A DNA stretch of 64,000 nt from Melastoma dodecandrum (GCA_029817715.1 JARUPY010000268.1:1-64000); one strand, 5' to 3'. Positions 45,890 to 55,567 are shown, counted from the stretch's first letter. Program-made: numbers and translations. The notes: generated by a model not told the origin, from the letters alone.

Positions 45890-47245
45890 CTACCCACCAC
45901 GGCCCATCGTGGATAGGCAGGCAGGTTGTGCCCGCGCTGATGGGCATGTCTTGTGTCTCCGCTCGTCTCTCGGTCTTGGAACCGGGAACAAACGAGTAAG
46001 GCCGGCCTGCCGGGCGAACGCGACGAAGCCGATCCGCTCCAGCTCGGGGTGCAGCGGCACATATCGCCGGCCCGCTTCGGTCTTGATCCGCTTGCGATCC
46101 TCAGCGTCCATGTCCTTCGTGCCCTCATCGGAGCGCAGCAGCAGCCAGGTCCCGTCCTTCTGCTGCAGGTCGCTCACGTGGAGCTGGCATGCCTCGGCAA
46201 GCGGGAGACCATGGAAGAGGGACAGCAGGGGAACCCAGAACCGGCCTCGGCGGGGGCGATTGGCACCGGGCACCGCGTACCCTGCCTCATCGTCCTGGCA
46301 ACCCAGACATCGATCACGCCAGGGTTCAGCACCGGAGCGTCGTCCTTTTCCCCCAGGCTTACGGCGATCTCCAGCGAGACGCCGGGAAAATTCTTCCGGG
46401 GGTTGCGCGGAAGCCGGAGCAACAGGTCACGCACCCGCTCGCAGTCCGCTCGCGTCACGGCGTTGGCAGGGCCGGTCCTCCCCAACGAACTCGGCAGGCA
46501 CGTCGAACACGATGCGGTAGGAGAGCAGCGTCTTGCTGCCGCGCTTTCGCTTTGGGTCCGAGACGTTTCCGTCGATCAGCTCGCGGACGCTCGGCCCCGT
46601 CTTCGCTGGCTCGGGCGGGGCAGGGGTGTCCACCGGCTCGCCCTCGTGCCGCTTGCCAACCGCGTCCATGTACCGGACGAACTCCTTGAGGAGCCGTACG
46701 CGGACCTTGCGGTAGACCGGCGCATCCGCATCGAGCTTGTGCCCGTCGCTCTCAAGCCAGTCGTTGAACTCCCATTCGTGATCGCTGATGTCGCCCCTGG
46801 CGAGATTGGCACGGGCCTCCGGCGTCACGATAGCGACGCTGTCCGACGGGCTCACGACCTCACGGTCGGTGAGCCCCTGCGTCCCTCGCTCCTCGTCTTC
46901 CTCCATCAGCTCGTGGAAGGAGGCTGCCGCTATGGCGTCGATCTCCCGCGGCGTCAGCTCGGACCGACGCGGTTGCCCGCCCCGCTTCCGTAGCTCGGCC
47001 ATTTCCGCATCGAAGCGCACGCTCTCGGCACGGACCTTCAAGCGGGCCTCACGGGGATCTCGGGTCCTGAGCGAACTCGAACGCTCGGCTGAGCCAACCG
47101 CTTCCTGAAGGTCCGCAGGGATCTTGGCCCGGAAATAATTGCCGGAGCCGCGTTTCGCGAGCCGCTCTGGCATACCTCTCTCGCCCGCTCCGGTCTCACG
47201 GTCCGAAGCAGCGCCTTGGGGTTTTTCGCCTCGCGCGTCACGCAC
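45890..47245 (-). pseudogene. tyrosine recombinase (phage-type integrase), degraded
   Basis: The N-terminus (PERLAKRGSGNYFRAKIPADLQ, then SSSLRTRDPREARLKVRAE) is of the type that opens many island integrases. The central SAM-like region shifts frame near 46480 (ADCERVRDLLLRLPRNPRKNFPG). The catalytic domain begins in a third frame near 46260 (RGRFWVPLLSLFHGLPLAEACQLHVSDLQQKDG). The first catalytic arginine of the G-x-R-x-x-E motif is replaced (GLPLAE), part of the central domain is deleted, and the HxxR and the tyrosine are not found. It cannot be active. Its 5' end lies 32 bases from tRNA-Ser, the usual place for an integrase using that tRNA as attachment site. Confidence 0.75.
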
Positions 47246-47276
47246 TTACAACGGCATCGCTGCCCCGGCAGGCCCT

Positions 47277-47366
47277 TGGCGGAAGGGGTGGGATTCGAAC
47301 CCACGGCAGGCTTGCACCTGCGGCGGTTTTCAAGACCGCTGCCTTAAACCACTCGGCCACCCTTCC
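47277..47366 (-). tRNA. tRNA-Ser (anticodon TGA)
   Basis: On the minus strand the sequence opens GGAAGGGTGGCCGAGTGG. The acceptor stem GGAAGGG pairs perfectly with CCCTTCC (47281-47287), and the discriminator G and encoded CCA end at 47277. The T loop is GGTTCGAATCC. The anticodon loop CTTGAAA places TGA at 47332-47330, decoding UCA and other UCN codons. The long variable arm (GCAGGTGCAAGCCTGC) is the serine hallmark. A decayed integrase lies directly downstream, so its 3' end was probably an attachment site. Confidence 0.95.
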
Positions 47367-47717
47367 CCGGCACTGCGGCGGCGATGCCGCACAGCGGCAC
47401 GATAGAGCAAGAATCGCCCGCTGGCCACAGGGGCCTGGGATCGCGCATCCCAGCCGCACCGTGAGCTTTGCCGTAATTCAAACGCATTTGCCGGGCGAAA
47501 CACGGGGCCGGGCGGAACGTCCGGACGAGGCCGCCGGGCATCCCTCGCTCGGTCGCGCCCGGTCGGCTTAAGCCTTCCGAAACCAGGCGGGGCGGAAAAT
47601 GCTGTGTATCGACCCCTTGACCGGCTTGCCCCGGCCCGTCGCCGCCCCGCGGGGCGCGGGGGCCCGAGGGCAGGGACGTCAGGGCTTCGGGGTCCCGCTC
47701 GGGTTTCGCGTCAGAAC
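47367..47717. other. intergenic region between tRNA-Ser and rlpA
   Basis: About 350 bases with no convincing gene. It should hold divergent promoters for tRNA-Ser and rlpA; I can see no strong consensus match. Confidence 0.4.
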
Positions 47718-48761
47718 ATGAAGTGTCCGGTCGTCGCGTTCTCCGAGACCCGCCGGTGCGTCACGGTTCTGCCGGGCCCCGTCGCGCTGCGGTGGAGCCT
47801 GCTGGCCGCCTGTGCCGTCGTCCTGGCGGGCTGCGCGACGCAGCCCGTCGGGACGCCGCAGCGGTCGGGCGGCGGACGCTACTTCGATCCGATCCTCGGC
47901 GTCTGGGCGAGCCCGCGCCTCGTGCAGGACGGCCAGCCGATCCCGCGCGGGGGCGGGGGCTATCTCGTCGGCCGTCCCTACACGATCGGCGGCCGCACCT
48001 TCGTGCCCACCGCCAACCCGCAAGGCTATTCGGTGGTGGGCACGGCGTCGTGGTACGGCGACGCCTTCCACGGGCGACGCACCGCCAACGGCGAGATCTT
48101 CGACAAGGGGTCCATCTCGGCGGCGCACCCGACCCTGCCGCTGCCGAGCTACGTCCGCGTGACGAACCTCAAGAACGGCCGCTCGATGATCGTACGGGTC
48201 AACGACCGCGGTCCCTACCACGGCGGCCGGGTCATGGACGTGTCGCAGCGGGTGGCCGAGGCCCTCGCCTTCCGCAACGAGGGGACGGGGCGGATCCGCA
48301 TCGATTACGTGGGCCGGGCGAGCCTGTCGGGGTCGGACGACGACAAGCTCCTGGCGACGCTGCGGACCGACGGCAGGCCGGCGCGGCTCGACGGCACGGC
48401 GGAGCCCGAGGAGGTCGCCGACGGCGCCCTGCCGCCGCCGCCCGACGGGCCGTCGCCCCTCCCCAACATCCCCGCCCGCGTGGCCGCCCTGCCGGTCTTC
48501 CGGCGCGGCCCCCTCGCGCCGGCCCCGGTCCTGGCGGCGAGCCCGATGGAGCCCCTGGCGGCGCCGGTGCGCGCCCTGCCGCCACGCCCCCTCGTGCTGC
48601 TGCCGCGGCGCCGCGCCCTGCCGCCGGGGCGCGATCCCTTCTTCCATCCGCTGTTCCCGGCGTCGCGGCCCGCGCCGCAGCACGGCATCAGCTTCACCGT
48701 GCCCGAGCGCCGCCCCGCCCGACCCCGGCCGGACGCGCAGGCAGGGGACGACGCCCGGTGA
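47718..48761 (+). CDS. rlpA: septal ring lytic transglycosylase RlpA family lipoprotein
   Basis: A 347-residue outer-membrane lipoprotein. The signal peptide ends in a lipobox VVLAGCA (acylated Cys). The double-psi beta-barrel domain contains YSVVGTASWYGDAFHGRRTANGEIFD, with the catalytic Asp and His of family members, PLPSYVRVTNLKNGRSMIVRVNDRGPYHGGRVMDVSQ, and ends near LAFRNEGTGRIRIDYVG. The C-terminal 150 residues are Pro/Arg-rich and unstructured; no SPOR domain is present. It cleaves denuded peptidoglycan strands during division. It lies 90 bases upstream of the D,D-carboxypeptidase, a usual pair. Confidence 0.9.
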   Translation: MKCPVVAFSETRRCVTVLPGPVALRWSLLAACAVVLAGCATQPVGTPQRSGGGRYFDPILGVWASPRLVQDGQPIPRGGGGYLVGRPYTIGGRTFVPTANPQGYSVVGTASWYGDAFHGRRTANGEIFDKGSISAAHPTLPLPSYVRVTNLKNGRSMIVRVNDRGPYHGGRVMDVSQRVAEALAFRNEGTGRIRIDYVGRASLSGSDDDKLLATLRTDGRPARLDGTAEPEEVADGALPPPPDGPSPLPNIPARVAALPVFRRGPLAPAPVLAASPMEPLAAPVRALPPRPLVLLPRRRALPPGRDPFFHPLFPASRPAPQHGISFTVPERRPARPRPDAQAGDDAR

Positions 48762-48850
48762 CGGACGAGCGCGGGCTTGGGGCCCGCGTCCCGACCGGGA
48801 TAGGATGGGGAAGGCGCCGGTCCGGCGCTCGCCCACCGCACGAGGCCCCC

Positions 48851-50071
48851 GTGTCGACGACGCTCGCGCCATCGCTCCTCGCCCTGGCTCTGCTGTTCGG
48901 CCTTCTGGCGCCGTCCCGGGCCGCGGAATCGTTCCAGACCACGGCGCCGTTCGCGCTGCTGGTGGATGCCGACACCGGCAGCGTGCTGTTCGACAAGAAC
49001 GGCGACAAGACCATGGCGCCGGCCTCGACCACCAAGATCCTCACCGCCGAGATCGCCTTCCGGGAGATCAAGGAGGGCCGCCTCAAGCTCGACGACACGT
49101 TCGTGGTGTCGGAAAACGCCTGGCGGTCCGGCGGCGCGAAATCCGGCGGCTCCACCATGTTCGCGGCGCTGAACAGCCGCATCCCGGTCGCCGACCTCCT
49201 CCAGGGGCTCGTGGTGCAGTCGGGCAACGACGCCGCCATCGCGCTGGCCGAGGGCATCTCGGGCTCGGAGGACAATTTCGCCGCGCTCATGAATCGCCGG
49301 GCGCGCGAGCTCGGCATGACGCATTCGGTGTTCCAGAACCCATGGGGCAGGGGGGATCCGAACCAGCGGGTCACGTCGCGCGACATGGCGCTCCTGGCCC
49401 GCTACGTGATCGCCACCTATCCCGACCTTTACCGCTATTTCGGCGAGCGCGAGTTCACCTGGAACAAGGTGCGCCAGCTCAACCGGAATCCGCTCCTCGC
49501 CATGAACATCGGCGCCGACGGCCTCAAGACCGGCGACATCGCCGAGAGCGGCTACGGGCTCGTGGGCTCGGCGGTGCAGAACGGCGAGCGCTTGATCGTC
49601 GTGGTCAACGGGCTGCGCACCGCCAAGGACCGGGCCAACGAGAGCTTCAAGCTGCTGAGCTGGGGCTTCCGGGCCTTCGAGCCGCGGCTGTTGTTCCGGG
49701 CCGACGAGGTGGTGGGCTCCGCCAAGGTCTATGGGGGCGCCAGCGGCGACGTGCCCCTGGTGGCCGGCCAGGAGGTGAAGCTCATGGCGCCGCGCGGCGG
49801 CGGCGAGACGCTCTCGGGCCGGATCACCTATTCGGGTCCGCTGCAGGCGCCCGTGGCCGAGGGCGCCACGGTGGCCGAGCTGCACGTTTCCGCCGGCGGC
49901 AACGAGATCCTGTCGGTGCCGTTGCGGACGGCCGCCGCGGTGCCGACGGGGTCGCTGCCCCGGCGCGCCCTCGACGCCGGCCTCGAACTCGGCGCGACCC
50001 TGATCCGGCAGAACTTCGGCCGCCCGGCCGCCGCGCCGGCCGAGGCCCCGGCCCGGCAGGCCGCGCCGTGA
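48851..50071 (+). CDS. dacA: D-alanyl-D-alanine carboxypeptidase (DacA/DacC type)
   Basis: A 406-residue periplasmic penicillin-binding protein that removes the terminal D-Ala of pentapeptides. It has a GTG start and signal peptide (SLLALALLFGLLAPSRAAES). The active-site motifs are STTK in MAPASTTKILTAE, SGN in LVVQSGNDAAIALAE and KTG in ADGLKTGDIAESG. The C-terminal PBP5 beta-domain (VPLVAGQEVKLMAPRGG) and an amphipathic tail (ALDAGLELGATLIRQNFG) provide membrane attachment. It overlaps tmk by four bases (GTGA). Confidence 0.94.
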   Translation: MSTTLAPSLLALALLFGLLAPSRAAESFQTTAPFALLVDADTGSVLFDKNGDKTMAPASTTKILTAEIAFREIKEGRLKLDDTFVVSENAWRSGGAKSGGSTMFAALNSRIPVADLLQGLVVQSGNDAAIALAEGISGSEDNFAALMNRRARELGMTHSVFQNPWGRGDPNQRVTSRDMALLARYVIATYPDLYRYFGEREFTWNKVRQLNRNPLLAMNIGADGLKTGDIAESGYGLVGSAVQNGERLIVVVNGLRTAKDRANESFKLLSWGFRAFEPRLLFRADEVVGSAKVYGGASGDVPLVAGQEVKLMAPRGGGETLSGRITYSGPLQAPVAEGATVAELHVSAGGNEILSVPLRTAAAVPTGSLPRRALDAGLELGATLIRQNFGRPAAAPAEAPARQAAP

Positions 50072-50742
50072 CGGGGCAGGGGACGGGCGGGTTCATCACG
50101 CTCGAAGGCGGGGAGGGCACCGGCAAATCCACCCAGGCCCGCCGCCTCGCCGAGCGCATCCGCGCCTCCGGCATCGAGGCCGTGGCGACGCGCGAGCCGG
50201 GCGGCTCGCCGCGGGCCGAGCGCATCCGCGAGGCGCTGCTCTCGGGCGCCGTCGCGCCGCTCGGGCCGGTGGCGGAGGCCATGATGTTCGCGGCCGCGCG
50301 GATCGACCATCTCGACGCCACGATCCGCCCTGCCCTGGCGCGCGGGGCCTTCGTGGTCTGCGACCGTTTCATCGATTCGACCCGCGTCTACCAGGGCGCG
50401 CTCGAGGGCGTCGATCCCGCGCTGCTGGCGGGGCTCGAGCGGATCGCGGTCGGCGACACCCTGCCGGACCTCACGATCCTTCTCGACCTCGACGTCGCGA
50501 CCGCGCTGGCCCGGGCCCGGGCGCGGCGCGGCGCCGAGGCTCCGGACCGGTTCGAACGGGAGGCCGACGGCTACCCCGAGGGCCTGCGGCGCGCCTTCCT
50601 GCGCAATGCCGAGCGGGACCGCATGCGCTGCCTCGTGGTGGACGCCTCGCGCTCCGTCGACGACATCGCCGAGACGCTGTGGCTCATGGCCCAGACCCGC
50701 TTCCCGGCGCTGCGGGCCGCGCGGGCGGGGGAGCGGCCGTGA
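50068..50742 (+). CDS. tmk: thymidylate kinase
   Basis: Phosphorylates dTMP to dTDP. The 224-residue enzyme shows the P-loop LEGGEGTGKSTQARRL, the dTMP-binding REPGGSPRAERIREALL, the DR(F/Y) motif in VVCDRFIDSTRVYQG, and the lid region ARARARRGAEAPDRFE. The GTG start overlaps the dacA stop, and the stop overlaps the holB start, both with a 4-base GTGA, indicating a coupled operon dacA-tmk-holB-metG-tatD. Confidence 0.95.
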   Translation: MTGQGTGGFITLEGGEGTGKSTQARRLAERIRASGIEAVATREPGGSPRAERIREALLSGAVAPLGPVAEAMMFAAARIDHLDATIRPALARGAFVVCDRFIDSTRVYQGALEGVDPALLAGLERIAVGDTLPDLTILLDLDVATALARARARRGAEAPDRFEREADGYPEGLRRAFLRNAERDRMRCLVVDASRSVDDIAETLWLMAQTRFPALRAARAGERP

Positions 50743-51809
50743 GGGCGGGCGAGGGCGCCCCCGAGAGCGACCGGTCGGGGGCCGCCCCCCATCCGCGCGA
50801 GACCGCGGTGCTGTTCGGCCAGGCCCGGGCCGAAGCCGCCCTGCTCGACGCCTACCGCGCCGGCCGCCTGCACCACGCCTGGCTGATCGGCGGGCGCCAG
50901 GGCACCGGCAAGGCGACCCTGGCCTGGCGCTTCGCCCGCTTTCTGCTCGCCCATCCCGATCCCGGCGCGGAAGCGGTCCGCGCCGCCCGCGACCTCGCGG
51001 TGCCGCCGGGCCATCCCGCCGCCCACGCGGTCGCCGCCGGCGCACCCGGCGACGTCGCGGTGCTGCGGCGGGCCTGGAACGACAAGACCGGCAAGTTCTA
51101 CGGCGAGATCAGGGTCGACGAGGTCCGCAAGGCCTCCGGCCTGTTCCAGCAGGCGAGCCGGGCCGGCGGCTACCGCATCTGCATCCTGGACGCCGCCGAG
51201 GACCTCAACCGCAACAGCGCCAACGCGCTGCTCAAGCTCGTCGAGGAGCCGCCGGCGCGCTCGGTGTTCCTGATCGTGGCCCATCATCCCGCCCAGGTCC
51301 TGCCGACCCTGCGCTCCCGCTGCCGGCTGCTCCAGCTCGAGCCGCTGGCGCGGGCCGATGCCGTCGCGGCGCTGCGGGCCCTCGGCCCGCCCTGGTCGAC
51401 CCTGGAGGATACGGCGCTGGAGGAGGCCGCCGGGCGCGCCGGCGGCTCTGTCGGCGACGCCATCCATTATCTCGGCGGCGACCGGCTGGCGCTCGACCGC
51501 GAGGCCGCGCGGCTGCTCGGCCGGCTGCCCGAGGTCAGCTGGGCCGACCTGCACCGGCTGGCCGACCGGATCGGCGCCGACGAGGACGACCTCGCGGTGC
51601 TGACCGGCGCCATCCTGGACTGGCTCCACGCCCGGCTGGGGGAGGGGGCCGCGGATCCGCGGCGCCTTGCACCCCTGGCCGAGGTATGGGAGAAGGTGCG
51701 CCGCTCCGCGCGCGACACGCTGACCCTCAATCTCGACAAGAAAACCTTCCTGTTCTCGACCTTCGCGGACCTTTCGCAGGCGACGCGCGCGCTCCGACCT
51801 CCAGCGTAA
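50739..51809 (+). CDS. holB: DNA polymerase III subunit delta'
   Basis: A clamp-loader subunit of 356 residues. The N-terminus LFGQARAEAALLDAYRAGRLHHAWLIGGRQGTGKATLAWRFA carries a P-loop-like GRQGTGKAT, and RICILDAAEDLNRNSANALLKLVEEPPARSVFLIVAHHP is the family signature (with the degenerate Walker B), followed by sensor LPTLRSRCRLL. The zinc-binding cysteines of many delta' proteins are absent, as in other alphaproteobacteria. The GTG start is coupled to tmk. Confidence 0.93.
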   Translation: MRAGEGAPESDRSGAAPHPRETAVLFGQARAEAALLDAYRAGRLHHAWLIGGRQGTGKATLAWRFARFLLAHPDPGAEAVRAARDLAVPPGHPAAHAVAAGAPGDVAVLRRAWNDKTGKFYGEIRVDEVRKASGLFQQASRAGGYRICILDAAEDLNRNSANALLKLVEEPPARSVFLIVAHHPAQVLPTLRSRCRLLQLEPLARADAVAALRALGPPWSTLEDTALEEAAGRAGGSVGDAIHYLGGDRLALDREAARLLGRLPEVSWADLHRLADRIGADEDDLAVLTGAILDWLHARLGEGAADPRRLAPLAEVWEKVRRSARDTLTLNLDKKTFLFSTFADLSQATRALRPPA

Positions 51810-51817
51810 GACCGTCC

Positions 51818-53383
51818 ATGGCCCCGCGCCCCACCTATTGCATCACCTCCGCCATCCCCTATGCCAACGGCGCCCCGCATATCGGCCACGCCTACGAGCG
51901 GATCGCCCAGGACGCCTTCGCGCGCTTCAAGCGCCTCGACGGCTACGACGTGCTGAGCCTGTCGGGCATGGACGAGCACGGGCAGAAGATGCAGCAGACG
52001 GCGGCGCGCGAGGGCCTGACCCCGCAGGGCCTCGCCGACCGCACCGCGGGCCAGTTCCTCGCCATGAACCGCCTGCTCGGCACCGAGGCCGACGACGTCA
52101 TCCGCACCACCGAACCGCGCCACCGCGCCGCCGCGCAGGAGATCTGGCGCCGCATGGAGGCGCGGGGCGACATCTACCTGTCGAGCTACGCGGGCTGGTA
52201 TTCGGTCCGCGACGAGGCCTTCCACGACGAGGCCGACCTCGTGCCCGGCCCGGACGGCACGCGCCTCGCCCCCACGGGCACGCCGGTGGAATGGGTGGAG
52301 GAGGAGAGCTGGTTCTTCCGCCTCTCGGCCTATGGCGAGCGCCTGCTGGCCCATTACGCCGCCCATCCGGACTTCGTGGTTCCGGAGAAATACCGCAACG
52401 AGGTGGTGAGCTTCGTGTCGCGCGGGCTCAACGACCTGTCGATCAGCCGCACCACCTTCGACTGGGGCATCCCGGTGCCGGGCGACCCCCGGCACGTCAT
52501 GTACGTCTGGGTCGACGCGCTGACCAACTACCTGACCGGCACGGGCTTCCCGGACCCGGCGGATCCGCGGGCCCGGTTCTGGCCCGCCGACGCCCACGTC
52601 ATCGGCAAGGACATCAGCCGCTTCCACGCCGTGTTCTGGCCCGCCTTCCTGATGTCGGCCGGGCTGCCCCTGCCCCGGCAGGTCGTGGTGCACGGCTTCC
52701 TGTTCAACAAGGGCGAGAAGATGTCGAAGTCCGTCGGCAACGTCATCTCGCCGACGACCCTGGCCGAGCATTACGGCGTCGACGGGCTGCGCTATTTCTT
52801 CCTGCGCGAGGTGCCCTTCGGCCAGGACGGCAATTATTCGCACGAGGCCATCGTGCAGCGGATCAACGCCGACCTCGCCAACGACCTCGGCAATCTCGCC
52901 CAGCGCTCGCTGTCGATGATCGCCAAGAACTGCGGGGCCGCGGTCCCGGCACCGGGCGACCTCGCGGCGGCCGATCGTGAGATCCTGGCCGAGGCGGACG
53001 CGCTGCTCGACGGGGCCCGGGTCGCCATGGCGGATTTCGCGCTCCACGACTATTTGGCCCAGGCCTGGCGCGTCGTGGGCGCGGCCAACCGCTACTTCAC
53101 CGCCGAGCAGCCCTGGATCAAGCGCAAGACCGATCCCGCCCGGATGGCCACGATCCTCTGGGTGACGGCCGAGGTGCTGCGCGAGGTGGCGCTGGTGGTC
53201 CAGCCCGTGATGCCGGCCGCCATGGGCAAGCTGCTGGGGCTGCTGGGCGTGGAGCCCGGGGCGCGGGACTTCGCGCGCTTCGGCGCCGGTCACCGGCTCG
53301 CGCCCGGCACGCCCCTGCCGGCCCCCAGCGTCGTCTTCCCGCGCTACGTCGAGCCCGAGGGCGAGGCCGGAGCGCCGGCCTGA
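51818..53383 (+). CDS. metG: methionyl-tRNA synthetase
   Basis: A 521-residue class I synthetase. HIGH at residues 21-24 lies within YCITSAIPYANGAPHIGHAYERI; the KMSKS loop is in FLFNKGEKMSKSVGNVISP. The connective peptide lacks the four-cysteine zinc knuckle, and there is no C-terminal tRNA-binding appendage, so it is the short type typical of this order. The conserved WVDALTNYLTG and IGKDISRFHAVFWPAFLM surround the methionine pocket. It starts eight bases after holB and overlaps tatD by one base. Confidence 0.96.
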   Translation: MAPRPTYCITSAIPYANGAPHIGHAYERIAQDAFARFKRLDGYDVLSLSGMDEHGQKMQQTAAREGLTPQGLADRTAGQFLAMNRLLGTEADDVIRTTEPRHRAAAQEIWRRMEARGDIYLSSYAGWYSVRDEAFHDEADLVPGPDGTRLAPTGTPVEWVEEESWFFRLSAYGERLLAHYAAHPDFVVPEKYRNEVVSFVSRGLNDLSISRTTFDWGIPVPGDPRHVMYVWVDALTNYLTGTGFPDPADPRARFWPADAHVIGKDISRFHAVFWPAFLMSAGLPLPRQVVVHGFLFNKGEKMSKSVGNVISPTTLAEHYGVDGLRYFFLREVPFGQDGNYSHEAIVQRINADLANDLGNLAQRSLSMIAKNCGAAVPAPGDLAAADREILAEADALLDGARVAMADFALHDYLAQAWRVVGAANRYFTAEQPWIKRKTDPARMATILWVTAEVLREVALVVQPVMPAAMGKLLGLLGVEPGARDFARFGAGHRLAPGTPLPAPSVVFPRYVEPEGEAGAPA

Positions 53384-54177
53384 TGCTGACCGACAGCCAC
53401 TGCCACCTCGATTTCCCGGAACTCGCGGCCGAGGGCGAGGCCGTGGTGGCGCGCGCTCGCGCGGCGGGCGTCGGGCGCATCATCACGATCTCGACCCGGG
53501 TGTCGCGCTTCGCCGAGATCGCCGCCATCGCGGAGCGTTTTCCGGACGTGTTCTTCACCGTGGGCACGCATCCCCTGCAGGCGGCGGAGGAGCCCGACGT
53601 GCCGGCCGAGCGGCTGGTCGCTCTGTCGCGCCATCCCAAATGCGTCGGCATCGGCGAGGCGGGCCTCGACTACCATTACGACGCGGCCCCGCGCGACGTC
53701 GCCGCCCGCGTGTTCCGCACCCATATCGCCGCGGCGCGCGAGACCGGCCTGCCGCTGGTCATCCATTCCCGCGACGCCGACGACGACATGGCGGCGATCC
53801 TGCGCGACGAGATGGGCCGCGGCGCCTTCGCGGCCGTGCTCCACTGCTTCACCTCCTCGGCGGCGCTGGCCGCGACGGGGCTGGAACTCGGCCTCGCCAT
53901 CTCGTTCTCGGGCGTCGTGACCTTCAAGAATTCCGAGGCGCTCCGGGCCATCGCCCGGGACGTGCCGCTCGACCGCATGCTGGTCGAGACCGACGCGCCG
54001 TTCCTGGCGCCCGCGCCCCACCGCGGCAAGCGCAACGAGCCCGCCTTCGTGGCCGAGACCGCGCGGGTCCTGGCGGAGGTCAAGGACGTCGCGCTGCCGG
54101 CCTTCGCTGAGGCGACGAGCCGGAACGTCGAGCGGCTCTTCTCCAAGATCCCATCGCGCGCGCCAGGCCCGACATGA
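53383..54177 (+). CDS. tatD: TatD-family deoxyribonuclease
   Basis: A 264-residue metal-dependent hydrolase. Metal ligands are seen in LTDSHCHLDFPEL, VGIGEAGLDYHYD, LVIHSRDADDDM, LHCFTSS and ETDAPFLAP. It acts as a 3'-5' DNase or quality-control nuclease. The A of its ATG is the last base of the metG TGA, and its end overlaps the following MBL gene by four bases, so it is embedded in the operon. Confidence 0.93.
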   Translation: MLTDSHCHLDFPELAAEGEAVVARARAAGVGRIITISTRVSRFAEIAAIAERFPDVFFTVGTHPLQAAEEPDVPAERLVALSRHPKCVGIGEAGLDYHYDAAPRDVAARVFRTHIAAARETGLPLVIHSRDADDDMAAILRDEMGRGAFAAVLHCFTSSAALAATGLELGLAISFSGVVTFKNSEALRAIARDVPLDRMLVETDAPFLAPAPHRGKRNEPAFVAETARVLAEVKDVALPAFAEATSRNVERLFSKIPSRAPGPT

Positions 54178-54974
54178 GCGGCACCATCACGATCCTGGGC
54201 TGCGGATCCTCCGGCGGGGTGCCGCGGGTCGGGCAGGGCTGGGGCGCCTGCGATCCCGCCGAGCCCAAGAACGAACGCCAGCGCTGTTCGATCCTCGTCG
54301 AGCGCAGCGGGAACGCCGGCACGACGCGGATCCTGGTCGACATGTCGCCCGACCTGCGCCGCCAGATCCTGTCGACGGGCATCGCGTCGCTCGACGCCAT
54401 CGTGCTGACCCACCCCCACGCCGACCACATCCACGGCATCGACGACATCCGCCCGCTGGTCCTCGGCGCCAACAGGCGCATCGACGTGTTCATGGACGAG
54501 ACCACGTCGCGCGACGTGACGCAGAAATTCGCCTACGTGTTCCGCACGCCGCCCGGCAGCCTCTATCCGCCGCTGCTCGACGAGCGGCGGCTGGTGGCGG
54601 GCGAGCCGAAGCGCTTCGACGGGGCAGGGGGGGCGCTGCGCATCACGCCCTTCAGGCTCGAACACGGCGAGATCGACGCGCTCGGCCTGCGCATCGGCGA
54701 CGTGGCCTATACGCCGGATCTCAACCGCATCCCGCCCGAGAGCGAGCGCTTCCTCGAGGGCCTCGACCTCTGGATCGTGGATGCGCTGCGCTACAAGCCT
54801 CATCCGAGCCATTTCTCGCTGTCGGAGGCGCTCGACGCGATCGCGCGGTTCAGGCCCCGGCGGGCCGTGCTGACCAACCTCCACAACGACCTCGACTACG
54901 CCACGCTGCGCGACGCGCTGCCGGCCGGCGTGGTGCCGGCCTACGACGGCATGGCCCTGCCCTTCGCGCCGTGA
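54174..54974 (+). CDS. MBL-fold metal-dependent hydrolase (PhnP-like)
   Basis: A 266-residue metallo-beta-lactamase-fold phosphodiesterase. The start ITILGCGSSGGVPRVGQGWGACDP is like PhnP, and the metal motif is THPHADHIHGIDDIRPL. The other ligands are in AYTPDLNRIP and LTNLHNDLDY; a Cys in RQRCSILVE is also conserved in the subgroup. It is placed immediately after tatD, as in many Hyphomicrobiales, and is probably a cyclic phosphodiesterase of unknown physiological substrate. Confidence 0.85.
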   Translation: MSGTITILGCGSSGGVPRVGQGWGACDPAEPKNERQRCSILVERSGNAGTTRILVDMSPDLRRQILSTGIASLDAIVLTHPHADHIHGIDDIRPLVLGANRRIDVFMDETTSRDVTQKFAYVFRTPPGSLYPPLLDERRLVAGEPKRFDGAGGALRITPFRLEHGEIDALGLRIGDVAYTPDLNRIPPESERFLEGLDLWIVDALRYKPHPSHFSLSEALDAIARFRPRRAVLTNLHNDLDYATLRDALPAGVVPAYDGMALPFAP

Positions 54975-55567
54975 CGGCCGCGCCCGCCGCCGTCCCGCCG
55001 GGACATCTCGTCGAGACCGTGACGTCGCTCGAGATGTTCGCCTGTCCCGAATCCTCGCGTCGGGCGCCGGAAACGCCGCCGGCCTGCCGGATCGAGCGGG
55101 TCGTCCGGCCCGGCGTGCCCTTCTACCGCTTCCTCTACAATACCGTGGGGGAGCCCTGGCTCTGGGGCGAGCGGCGGCGGTGGACCGACGACGCCCTGGC
55201 GGCCTGGGTGCAGGACGAGCGGACCGAGCTCTGGCTCCTCGCGGCGGACGGCCAGCCGGCGGGTTTCGCCGAACTCGACCGGCGCGTCCCGGGCGACGTC
55301 GAGCTCTCCTATTTCGGCCTCCTGCCCGATTTCATCGGGCGCGGCCTCGGCCCGCCGCTGCTGCGCGCCGCCATCCACCACGCCTGGAGGCCGGCACCGC
55401 GGCGCCTGTGGGTCCATACCTGCGACCTCGATCATCCGGCCGCGCTGGGGCTCTACCGCCGGGAAGGCTTCGTGCCGTTCCGGGTCCATGCCGAGACCGT
55501 GCCGGACCCGCGCGCCACCGGGCATATCCCGGCGCATGTCCAGCCGCATCGTCCCATCGTGGCGTGA
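54971..55567 (+). CDS. GNAT-family N-acetyltransferase
   Basis: A 198-residue acetyltransferase with a GTG start overlapping the MBL gene (GTGA). The fold is visible as ELWLLAADGQPAGFAELDRRVPGDVELSYFGLLPDFIGRGLGPPLLRAAIHHAW, with the acetyl-CoA loop near GRGLGPPL, then LYRREGFVPFRVHAETV. It resembles acetyltransferases of small molecules rather than ribosomal protein ones, but the substrate is not clear. It is the last gene of the dacA-to-GNAT operon. Confidence 0.85.
   Translation: MTAAPAAVPPGHLVETVTSLEMFACPESSRRAPETPPACRIERVVRPGVPFYRFLYNTVGEPWLWGERRRWTDDALAAWVQDERTELWLLAADGQPAGFAELDRRVPGDVELSYFGLLPDFIGRGLGPPLLRAAIHHAWRPAPRRLWVHTCDLDHPAALGLYRREGFVPFRVHAETVPDPRATGHIPAHVQPHRPIVA

Noticed and set aside
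47277..47366. A second copy of the tRNA-Ser 3' end as the island's far border
   Set aside because: I scanned the region 36-47 kb by eye for the tRNA 3' sequence and found none; the border is either outside this view or lost.
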